A DNA stretch of 64,000 bases, taken from the NCBI RefSeq assembly GCF_009727055.1, contig NC_052354.1, positions 42,380,302 to 42,444,301 of the forward strand, written 5' to 3'. Numbering within the stretch: position 1 is the first letter of the stretch; the number at the start of each line of letters is the position of its first letter. Below, one piece after another: positions 35,228-45,997 of this stretch. The DNA comes from Benincasa hispida (taxonomy: Eukaryota; Streptophyta; Magnoliopsida; Cucurbitales; Cucurbitaceae). The notes beneath the pieces are model-generated. The model saw only the letters and a program-made list of their open reading frames with translations. It did not search any database and was not told where the DNA came from. The position numbers and the translations under genes are program-made.

Positions 35228-37350
35228 TGTTAGGGTTGATGCCCTAAAGTCTCGTGTCCTATAGTTTGTAAACAGTTTGTACGAACGCTTGTGTTGTTAA
35301 TATATGCTATTTTCTTCACATCTTGTATTTTTGCTCAGTTGCTTGTTTTATTTGCTTTACCACAAACCAATAAATATAAAATCTCTGGTTATCTGTATAT
35401 GACTCAAGCATGTATGTGGTGACATACAAGTGGATCATGTCTTCAAAATGGTCTGTAGTATATGGATATAGGAGGTAAACCTTATCCTGGTAATGCTACG
35501 GATGCGGTCCGCTTTGTGGAATGGTCACAAGTGTTATGACTTGTCACAGATGGTCTGATCTTGATAATTCGTGTTGGGGACATGCGAACGGGGGCATCCT
35601 ATACAAAGAGTTTGTATAAGACCTGACCACGAAGTGTTAACGTCTCATTATATAACATCGTTCATGACAGAGATTTCACTTCACTAGGATGACCATAGGT
35701 TACATGACCTCAATTCTGAGTGAGTTGGGAACTCTTGCCATTGAGGGCGGTCCTTCGATTTGTATGCGTGCGAATGGCCAGGTCGCTGATTCAAACCTAC
35801 CATTTTGGGGATTCCTCTGATTTTGGAGCTGGGAACTCAGCTACACAAGATGAAATTCACTTCTTCCCCAAGACAGAGGTAAGTAGATAGATAGCTCCCT
35901 TAAGAACTGATTCCGGGGCTTGAACGATGTGGCGCCACACACTTTCTCTTCGCCCGAGAGGTGTTCACACATAATTGGATTATATTGTATTGTTCATTAG
36001 AGGAATCAGTGGTACTTAAGGAGTGGGATATATTTACAGGGGCAAAATGGTAATTTGGCCGAACTATACTTACGAGCAACTGTGAAGGGTCATCGTACTC
36101 ATAATTGGTTATATCCGATGGACACATCAATATATCTGTGGTAAGAAGAGTTCAGTTATTGGTCTTTAGTGAAATGCCATATAGTTAACAGATGGTGATA
36201 TCGTGGTTAAAGAGTTTAGTCAGCTATTCACGGATCGTTGGAGCTTCGAGCCACAGGTCCATTAGGTCCACTGGGTAGCTTGGATAAAGTCGAGAACCAT
36301 GTTTGGGTTAATTTGAAATGTTCAAATTGACAAGAGGAAGTTCGATTATATATGATATAATTGGACTGGTAAATTATATATGATATAATTGGCTAAATAC
36401 ATGAGATACATTATTTTAGAGGAAATTAGATATAAATATGATTTATATCAAGTAGAGGAGAAAATACTATAGTAGATATGTGATATCAAACTATAGGATA
36501 AAAATATAATATGATTATATTTATTAATTAATTAATTGGTTAATTATATGATAATTAATCCAAAAATCACGTTTGGACGTGGGTTAATGGGAATGAGTTG
36601 ATTATTGTAATCGATGAATTAAAATGAAAATTGTTTTTCTTTTTTGAATCATTTAATTGTCGTCCAAAAGACATTAGAGAGATCGCGTTGGTGAAAGCTA
36701 AATGATCGCTCAAGCATTTCGAGAGCCTATACGATAGCTCCTCTCCGCCTAAACGATCATCCACCTCGTGCCTAAACGATCACACACTTGTTCTTACACG
36801 ATCTCATAGCTTCTCTAAATGATCGTAGACTGTGCTGATTTTACTAAACGATCATATACCATTTCCTAAACGATCGTTCAGTAAAACCTACACGATCGTG
36901 TAGCTTCTTCTAAACAATAAACATCGTGCTATGTGATAGTGCCTTTTTCTCTCCCACTTGCTTATCGCCTAAACGATCCGTGTTTCCTCCTTCCTCTACC
37001 AAATTCACCAAAGACCACGCTTTGGGTTCTCACTACGGAAGTACCTGGAGCTCTTTTCTGGTGGTGTCTCCCCGCGATGTTTGTGTTCGTACGGTTGTTC
37101 GTGCTGCTGTTGTTGACGCTGCTGCTAGCCATTGGTAGATCGCTTGGACGGTTCTGTTGCGTTGATACCAGGAGATTGTCTTCAACTGGTATGACAACTC
37201 ATCTCCCTTGTTTATCGTGTTCATAGGATGCTGTTAATTAAGATTTGTTTGCATGACGGTATGTTTTTAATGTATAATGTGTATTTCGGTCACAGTGAGA
37301 TCGGAGCGATTCGGACGTGCTCATGGAACTCTTCGGTAAGAGATCCTTCA
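35228..37350 (+). repeat. Solo Copia LTR I (plus) inside Gypsy pol
   Basis: 2123 bp, TGTTAGGGTTGATGCCCTAA...GAGATCCTTCA, flanked by a perfect 5-bp duplication ATAAG (35223-35227 and 37351-37355). Removing it rejoins the Gypsy integrase reading. It has no internal region. The palindrome array is at 36690-36980 and includes CTACACGATCGTGTAG at 36888-36903, a perfect 16-bp palindrome. The nearest relative in the window is LTR J (40390-42440) in opposite orientation. Confidence 0.93.
36690..36980. repeat. Palindrome array in LTR I
   Basis: About a dozen degenerate units (AAATGATCGCT, CTATACGATAGC, CTAAACGATCATCC, CTAAACGATCGTTCAG and others) with one perfect palindrome at 36888-36903. Confidence 0.8.
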
Positions 37351-37355
37351 ATAAG

Positions 37356-40300
37356 GTCCAATATACATTAGACTTAGTTTTCCTTTCTTATCAAACCTTA
37401 GTATTCCTTTCCAAGGGGATAACTTAAGGAATAGCTAATCACAAATCTTAAACTCCAATTCCCATCTTTACTTGCCAGCATAGCTCTTCTGCTTGTCTCG
37501 GGCTATCTTTAGATTTTCCCTAATCAGCTTAACATTATCTGATGTCTACTGTACGAGTTCTGGGCCTATCAATTTCCTTTCTCTAACCTCCTTCCAACAC
37601 ACAGGTGGCCCGCAAGGTCTTCCATACAGAGCTTCGTATGAAGCCATTGTAGTACTGAAATGATAGCTATTATTATACGCAAATTTGATCAACGATAAAT
37701 GCGTATCCCAACATCTCTTAAACTGTAATACACAAGCTCTTAACATGTTTTCCAATGTCTGAATCGTCCACTGTGACTGGCCATTTGTCCAAAGACGGAA
37801 AGTTTTACTAAAATGTAACTTAGTACATAAAGCTTTCTGTAAACTAGGCCAAAACATCGAAATAAACCTCAAATCTTGATCAGACACTATCGACACTAGA
37901 GCTTAAAACTGGCTTACTATCTTATCAACATATAACTTGGCAAACGATCTAGGGTAAAGTTGATCTTCACTGGTAAGAACTTAGTTGTCTTAGTCAACCT
38001 AACAACAATTACCCAAATTCCATCATAACCCACTCCTAGGTAAGCCAAATAAGAAATCCATCAAAATGTGCTCCCATTTCCATTATGGCAGTGGGAGTGG
38101 GTTAAGTAATCCCGTTGGCCTTTGCCCTTTTTGCTTTACCTATTGGCATATCAAACACTTATCAATGAACTCTACTATCTCTCTTTTCATGCTAGGCCAC
38201 CAGTACGATTTCTTTAATGTTCTATACATTTTTGTACTGCTTGGATGCATAACATAAGCTGAATTGTGTGCTTCATCTAGAATAGCCCGTTTTAAAGAAA
38301 ACACATTTGGCATATGTACCCTGTTAGCCTTGAGTAAAACTCCATCTGCTCTTAGCTTATAGTCTGTCCTCTGATTCTTACCTACCTCCTCAACTATCTT
38401 TTGGAGACTAGAATCTCCTAACTGCTCACATATAATATCATCAACTAAAGTAGGTCATACCTGAAATGAAGCTAATAAACTGTCTGCCTGATCAACTGCT
38501 AGAACAACCTTAACATTTCTCAATTCTTGCAATACTAAACCTCGTACTGATAGAAAGTAGCTCTTGTCGTTCCTAACTTCCTGCTGGGTATCTACTAACA
38601 TTCGCTTTCCGTGCATGGTACTCAATAGTACAATCATAATCCTTGATCAACTCTAACCATCTTCTTTGTCTCAAGCTCAACTCTTCCTAATCAAAGATAT
38701 ACTTTAAACTCTTATGATCAGTGAATACATGTCAACGTTCTCCAAACAAGTAATGCCTTCACAGTTTCATGGCTAATACTATTGTTGCTAACTCCAGATC
38801 ATGAGTAGGGTAATTATATTCATGCTTCTTTAATTGTCTAGAAGCATAATCACTCTACCCTCATGCATTAAAACACATCCTAGTCCTTGTCGGGATGCAT
38901 CACAATAAATATCGAACTCTTTACCTAGAGTAGGAAGTGTAAGTAATGAGGCTGATACTAGTTTTCTATTCAACTCTTGGAAACTACATGCACATTTAGG
39001 AGACCACTCAAATTTCACATCTTTCCCGGTTAAACTAGTCAATGGAAGAACTATTCTGAAAAAGCCTTCCACAAATCGTCTGTAGTAACCTACTAAACCT
39101 AGGAAACTATGTACCTCAGATACTATAGTAGGTCGCTTCTAGTTCACTATTGCTTTTGTCTTCTGGGGATCTATAGTAACTCTTACTACAGATGCTACAT
39201 GCCCCAGAAATACAAGTTGATCTAGCCAAACATCACACTTGTTGAATTTAGCATACAACTTCTTTCCTCGCAGCATCTGAAACACCGTCCTTAGATGTTC
39301 CACATTTTTTCCTTGCTATCGGAGTATACTAAGATGTCATCAATAAGACAATCACAAACCGTTCCAGATAGGGATGAAATATTCTATAAGGTCCATGAAT
39401 ACCGCAGGGGCATTCATCAAACCAAATGGCATTACTAAAAACTCATAATGTCCATATCTAGTCCTGAAGGTAGTCTTTGGAATATTCGCTTCTTTTACCT
39501 TCAGCTAATGGTATCCTGATCTCAAATCTATCTTAGAGAACACTGTAGCTCCTTTTAACTAATAAAAAAGATAATCTATACGAGGTAAATGATACTTATT
39601 CTTGATCATTATCTTATTTAACTTCCTGTAATCTATACACAACCTGAGAGTGCCATCATTATTCTTTACAAATAAAACTGGCGCTCTCCAGGTTGACACA
39701 CTAGGTTATCAACTAACTTCTGTAATTGCACCTTCAGCTCTTTTAACTCAGCTAGTGCCATTCTATATGGTGCCTGTGAAATAGGGGTTGTACCTGGAAT
39801 CAGGTCAATAGTAAACTTGATTTTCTTGTTGGGTGGCAATCCTGACAACTCTTCAAGGAACACATCAAGAAACTCCTGTACAACCGGCGCCTCTACAAGC
39901 TTCAACTTCTTATCCTGTGAAACAACCACACGTGTCAGATAGGCAACACATCCTTTGCTCAATAGCTTCATAGCTTTAACTGCTGATATCAAATTGCTAG
40001 GAAGAAGTCTTTTGCTTCCCACGAACAATACCTCTTGTTCTCTTGGACTTCTAAACACTACTTCTTTCTTAAAACAATAAACAGAGGCATGATACTTAAT
40101 CAGGAAATTCATGCCTAAAATAGCTTCGAACTCAAGTAATTCTAATGGAATTAGATCAACCCATAAACTTTGGCTATCAATAACTACCTCACAGTTCTTA
40201 TAATACCCATGCACTACTAAAACATCTCCAATGGGCGTAGAAATAAACAAATCCTCAGGCATGCTTCCAATCATCGTATCTATATGTAATGAAAACATGC

Positions 40301-40379
40301 TAGATATGAATGAATGTTTAGCACCAAGATCTAGTAATACATAAGTAGACTGGTTAAAAAGAGTTACTTTACCAGTCAA
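37356..40379 (-). pseudogene. Gypsy element 1: protease, reverse transcriptase, RNase H, integrase (broken)
   Basis: Minus-strand order from high to low coordinates. 39666-40379 is an aspartic protease with LLDLGAKHSFIS, followed by the linker up to the first RT residues. RT has an IDD motif at 39336-39344. RNase H lies at 38830-39072 (FEWSPKCACSFQELN, YCDASRQGLGCVLM). A His/Cys zinc region lies near 38110-38280 (HPSSTKMYRTLKKSYWW..CLIC). The integrase core is at 37546-37896 (SDQDLRFISMFWPSLQ, FAYNNSYHFST). This order (PR-RT-RH-INT) defines Ty3/Gypsy. The frame is broken by many stops and shifts. The protease active site reads DLG in place of the usual DSG/DTG, and the catalytic Glu of integrase reads Gln (37771-37773). 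LTR J at 40390 cuts off the gag side. Confidence 0.88.
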
Positions 40380-40389
40380 AACATCTGGC

Positions 40390-42440
40390 TGAAGGATCTT
40401 TTACCGAAGAGTTCCATGAGCGCATTCGGATCGCTCCGATCTTGCCGTGACCGAAATACACAATATACATTCATACAAACAGTTATGCAAACAAATCTTA
40501 ATTAACGGCATGCTATAAATAAGTTATAACAAGGGAGAGAGTTCCATACAAGTTGAAGACAGTCTTCGAAACTTCGAAACTCACCACAGCGGAAACCTCC
40601 ATCTAATCGTCAACGTAGCAGCATGCACAACTGCAAACTCACGACAGCAACGGGGCCGACACCACCAGAAAAGAGCCCCGGGTATTCTCGGAGTGAAAAC
40701 CCAAACCATGGTCTTTGGTGAATTTGGTAGAGGAACAAGGAATACCAGATCGTGTAGGCGATAAGCAAGTGGGAGGGAAAAAGGCGTTATCGCATAGCAT
40801 AATCAGCAAAAACGACTACACGATCGTTTAGAGATGCTATGCGATCGTATAGGAACAAGTGTGCGATTGTTTAGGCGTGAGATGGATGATCGTCTAGATG
40901 GAGAAGAGCTATCGTATAGGCTCTTGAAATGCTTAAGCGATCGTTTAGCTTTCACCAGCGCGATCTCTCTATTTTTCTTTTGGACGGGCAATTGAACGAT
41001 TCAAAAAATGAAACAATTTCATTTTTATTTCATTGGTTACAATAACCGATTCATTCCCACTAACTCACGTCCAAACGTGATTTTTGGCTAAATTATCATA
41101 TAATTAACCAACTAATTAATTAATAAATATAATCATATTATATTTTTATCCTATAGTTTGATATCACATATCTACTATAGTATTTTCTTCTCTACTTGAT
41201 ATAAATCATTTTTTATCTAATTTTCTCCAAAATAATGTATTCTATTTACATTTAGCCAATTATATCATATATTAATTAACCAGTCCAATTATATCATATA
41301 TAATCAAACTTTCTCTTGTCAATTTGAATCATTTCAAATTAACCTAAACACTAGTTTTTCGACTTTATCCAAGCTACCCAGGGCGATCCTAATAGACCTG
41401 TGGCTCGAAGCTCCAATGGTCCGTGAATAGCTGACTAAACTCTTTAGCCATGAGATCCACCATTGTTTAATGTCCGGACATTCCATTCAAGACAACAACT
41501 AAACTCTTCTTACCACAGATATATATTCTGTGTCCATCGGATATAACCAATCATGAGTACAACGAGACCGTTCACAGATGCTCGTAAGTATAGTTGGGCC
41601 AAATTACCATTTTTCCCCTGTAGTTACATCTCACTTCTTAAGTACCACTGATTCCTATTAATGAACAATACAACATAGTCCAACTATGTGTGAACACGTC
41701 TTGGGCTAAGAGAAGGTGTGTGGCGCCACATCGTTCAAGCCCCAAAATCAGCTCTTTAAGGGAGCTGTCTATCTACTTACCCCTACCTCGGGGAAGAAGT
41801 GAATTCCATCTTATGTAGCTGAGTTCTCAGCTCCCAAATCAGACGAATCCTCAAAATGGTAGGTTTGAATCGGCGACCTGGCCACTGACATCCATACAAA
41901 TCAAAGGACCGCCCTCAATGCAGGAATTCCGAACTCACTCAGGATTGAGGTCATTTACCTATGGTCATCCTAGTATAGTTGAAGTCTATGTCATGATCGG
42001 TGTTATATAACGAGACGTTAACACTTTGTGGTCAGGTCTTATACAAACTCTTTTTATAGGATGCCCTCACTCGCATGTCCCCAACATAAATGATCAGGAT
42101 CAGACCATTTGTGACAAGTCACAACACTTGTGACCATTCCACAAAGCAGGCCGCATCCGTAGCATTACTAAGATAAGATTTCCCTCCTATATCCATATAC
42201 TACAGACTATTTTGGTTATCACTCAAGACATGATCCACTTGTATGTCACCACATACATGCTTGAGTCACGTACAGATACCCAGGATTTTATGTTTATTGG
42301 TATTTGGTAAAGAAAAAAAAAACAAGCAACTGAGTAAAAATACAAGATGTGAAGTAAATATCATATATTAACAACACAAGCGTTCGTACAAACTGTTTAC
42401 AAACTACAGAACACGAAACTTTAGGGAATCAACCCCAACA
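40390..42440 (-). repeat. 3' LTR (J) of a minus-strand Copia element
   Basis: 2051 bp. The left end TGAAGGATCTTTTACCG and right end ..GGAATCAACCCCAACA are the reverse complement of TGTTGGGGTTGATTCC...GATCCTTCA. It is followed at 42441 by the polypurine tract and pol, so it is a 3' LTR. The left flank CTGGC (40385-40389) belongs to Gypsy 1 and has no matching copy on the far side. The palindrome array at 40752-40962 includes CTACACGATCGTTTAG at 40816-40831. Confidence 0.85.
40752..40962. repeat. Palindrome array in LTR J
   Basis: Nine or so units; clearest at 40816-40831, with neighbours GCGATCGTATAGG, GCGATTGTTTAGG, GATCGTCTAGA, CTATCGTATAGG and GCGATCGTTTAGC. Confidence 0.8.
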
Positions 42441-44070
42441 ATCTCCCACTTGTCCTAAAGGAAGTGGGGTATACAATAAACTAGTACAAAACAATAAACT
42501 ATGGCATAAAAGTCAGTACAATAAAATCTCCCACTTGCCCTAGTTTAGCCGCGGCCGATCCTGTAGACCCATGCTTCGTAGGTGACCCTCACACACTGTA
42601 GCCGTGGGAGCCTTCATAAACGGGTCAACAACATTAAAATGGCTTGGGTTAGATTGATCTGTCTCATCTCCTTAACCTCTTGAGGCGTCTTAGGACACAT
42701 GTCCTTAGACAAAGTGACTCCATGCCTGAACGACAGTAGGCCCCTCCTGAAGTCCTGCATCGAGTACTTGAGGAACATCTTATTAATGTACGATGTCTGA
42801 GACAGTGCTAGCACTTTGTTCTTACGATCTTAAAAGATCTGTATACCTAGAACAAACTGAGCCTCTCCCAAATCTTTCATTTTGAATTGGGTTGCTAGCC
42901 AGTTTTTAACTGCAGTCAGTAGACGTACATCATTCCCAATGAGTAGGATATTGTTTACATACAACATTAAGAAAACTACTGAAGTGTTGATGATCTTCTT
43001 CTAGACACAAGGCTCATCAAATTTTGGTCAAAGTCATACGACTTGATCGCAGTATCAAACCGTATATTCCAAGATCGAGACGCCTGTTTTAGTCCATAAA
43101 TGGACCAATTCAGTTTGCAAACCTTTTGCTCTTGACCTTGTGCTATGAATCCCTCGGGTTGCACCATGTAAATGGTCTCCTCAAGATTGCCATTCAGAAA
43201 GGCCGTCGTGACATCCATTTTCCACATCTCATAATTATAATAAGCTACAATGGATAAGAGGATGCAGATCGACTTTAACATGGCAACAGGCAAGAAAGTC
43301 TCCTCATAGTCGACTCACTCTACCTGGATATAACCCTTTGCCACAAGTCGAGCCTTAAAGGATTTTACCTTTCCATCAGCACCTCGTTTGCGATTGTAGA
43401 TCCATTTATAACGTATAGGGAGAAACCTCATTAGGCTGATCTACAAGATCCCATACTCAGTTGAAGTACATCGACTCCATCTCGAGATCCATAACTTTGA
43501 CCCATTCATCCCAGTCAACATCCTTCATTGCCTTCTTATAAGACATCGGATCCTCAACGTCGCCATCTGCTTCTATAGCAAGGATTTTCATGAAACCCAG
43601 AAAGCGAACGGGCGGGTTTACAACCCTTCCACTACGTCGAGGTTCCCTCAACTCTTGAGGTAGAATCAACCTACTGGATGAACTCCCATCAACAATTCTT
43701 GCTGATGGAGTAGGCTCTTCAACAACTCTTGTTGAAATTTTAGTAGTTTCATTGTTAAGCTCACGCAACACAATTTTGCTTCGTGGACTGTGCTCTCTTA
43801 TATGATCCTCCTCTAGGAAAGTAGCATTTGTTGAAACAAACACTCTATTTTTCGTCGGATCATAAAAATAACCCCTTCGTGTACCTTTGGGGTAGCCTAC
43901 AAAGAGGCATAACCTCGATCGTGGTTCCAATATCTTGGGATTAGCCTCAAGCACATATGCAGGGCAACCCCAAATGCAGAAGTGACGTAAATTAGCTTTG
44001 TTGGCTATCAATAAGGCTACTACCAAGGCATAATTACGTGGTTGATGGAGAAACCTTGTCGAAAGAACTG
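42441..44070 (-). pseudogene. Copia element J: integrase C-terminus, reverse transcriptase, RNase H tail (broken)
   Basis: The polypurine tract is at 42441-42469. Upstream on the minus strand are the integrase C-terminal part and linker (43457 to about 44030: FCIWGCPAYVLEANPKILEP, LFVGYPKGTRRGYFYDP, RVFVSTNATFLEEDH), then RT (42976-43293: MDVTTAFLNGNLEETIYM, SIYGLKQASRSWNIRFDTAI) and RT end (42614-42814: LALSQTSYINKMFLKYSM). The RT active site, normally YVDD, reads YVNN (42950-42961). After EVKEM near 42660 most of the RNase H is deleted; only its last ~40 codons remain before the polypurine tract. Upstream, pol stops at about 44030-44070, where LTR H begins; gag, protease, the integrase core and the 5' LTR are missing. 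Confidence 0.87.
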
Positions 44071-45997
44071 TGAGGTCCACTGTGGAAGCGTGGATCATTC
44101 CCAATTCCCAGTTTTCATAGAATACAAAACTCAGAGAAAAATTATTCAATTCAAACACAATTTATAGCATGTTAGAAGAAGAAATTAGGGTTAGAAGATA
44201 ATTTACTCTTAAAGACCAGATCTTCATGAATTTCTTCCAAATTGGTCACGAACTCTTGGTACAGAAACACGAACAAAAAAGACAACAAACCCAACTAGGA
44301 CACCACCAAGAGGTAACCATTTGTATTCTCTATTAGGGTGAGAATAAGCATAAGTGTGTGGGCTCTGCTATATTTTGGGAAGAGGGAGAGAAGATATTTT
44401 AGAGTAAAAATTCATCTGAAAACACTTATGTTGGGAGAAGACTCTGTAATTTTCTGTGAACAAGATGAATGAAGATGATAAAAATGTACTACTCACCACT
44501 AACACGATTGACCTGAGAGTATTAAGGGAAGAGAAGTTGTAACTCCTTCCCTTTAATTTAAAATTAAATTAAATCTAATTTAATAAATTATTTAATGTGT
44601 GTGTGTGTGTATATATATATATAGATAGATAGATAGATAGATATAAATATAAAATAACGACCTTATCATATAGTATATATTAAGCTATATGTTATATCAA
44701 ATATAACGCATAACCTATAGTCTTTGTATTCTATCAAATACAATATAATCTTTAGTTTGAATTCTCTTAATCATTTGTGGTATCTAATATAAATCACATT
44801 TATACTAAATTTAATTATATAAATCTAATCCATATAATTAGTATTTGAATCATATTCAGATATTTAATTCATCTCAAAATAAACTTTATATTATAATGTA
44901 TCAAACACTGATATTAATATATATCACGTATAATTAATTCTCAATAATCCCTAGTTGAGCTATAGAGGGGACCTTATGGACGTGTAGATTGAAGCTCCAA
45001 TGGTACTTGAATAATTAATTAAACTTCTTTAATCAAATTACTCAACATCAATAACCGTCGATCACTTCACTAAAGACCGATAATTGCACTTTTTGCACTA
45101 TAAATATATTTCTGTGTTCATTGGATATAACCAGTCAACAGTGCAATGATCTTTCATAAATTGCTCGTAAGTACAGCTGGGCCAAAATTATCATTTTGTT
45201 AATGTAGTTACATCGATCTCCCTAAGTACCAATGATCCCTCTAATGAACAATAAGTCATAGTCCAACTATGACAAAAACCTTCTCGTGCTAAGAGAGGGT
45301 GTTGCGCCACATTGTTCAAACCTCAGAATTAGTTCTTAAGGAAGCAATTTATTTACTTACCGACATTAGGAAAGAATTGAATTCCGTCTTGTGTAGCTGT
45401 GTTCCCAACTCCCCAATCAGACCAATCCTCAAAATGGTAGGCTTATTGAGTCGCGATCTGACCACTCTCACCTATACAAACCAAAGGACCGTCTTCTTAG
45501 GCAAGAGTTCACAACTCACTCAAGATTCAAGTCATGTCACCTACGGTCATCTTGGTGAAATGTAAGTCTCTATTAGTAACGGTGTTATATAATGAGAGTA
45601 TTCATTTCGTAGATCGGTCTTATACGTCCTTTGTATAAAACATCTCCACTCATATGTCTCTACATGAATAATCAGGATCAGATCATTTGTAGCACTTTAC
45701 AACAATTGTAACATCTACAAAGAGGGTCGTATTCGTAGAGTCGCTAGGATAAGGGACTCAACCTTATCCATTTACTATAGACCATTTAGGTTATCACTTA
45801 AATATGATCCACCTGTATGTCTCTACATACATGTTTAAGCTACACAAGATAACTTCGAATGTTAGTTTATTGGTTTTGTGGGTTAATGCTACTAAATATC
45901 AAATAAAGTACCTCAGTTTTTATTAAATAAATAAATCATTTGTACATTACAATTACAAATTACAAGATCTATGAGATTTAGGGCATCAACCTCAACA
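44071..45997 (-). repeat. Copia LTR H (minus), sister subfamily
   Basis: The right end ..GGCATCAACCTCAACA (TGTTGAGGTTGATGCC in sense) is clear. The left end, TGAGGTCCACTGTGGAAGCG, is placed by analogy with the other LTRs and is less certain. It carries a compound microsatellite but no palindrome array. The flanks AACTG and CTTAC do not match, so it is neither a clean solo LTR nor the clear 5' partner of LTR J, from which it differs strongly. Confidence 0.65.
44596..44642. repeat. Compound microsatellite (GT)n(AT)n(GATA)n
   Basis: GT repeats 44596-44610, AT repeats 44611-44621, then five GATA units to 44642. It lies in LTR H. Confidence 0.95.

Noticed and set aside
37033..37224. Overlapping plus and minus open frames near the end of LTR I
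   Set aside because: Non-coding LTR sequence; the frames are not conserved in LTR J.
35228..42440. LTRs I and J as the two ends of one element around the Gypsy pol
   Set aside because: They are in opposite orientation and I has its own perfect target duplication, so they are independent insertions.
44071..45997. LTR H as the 5' LTR of the same Copia element as LTR J
   Set aside because: H belongs to a different subfamily, lacks the palindrome array, and the outer flanks (CTGGC at 40385, CTTAC at 45998) do not match.
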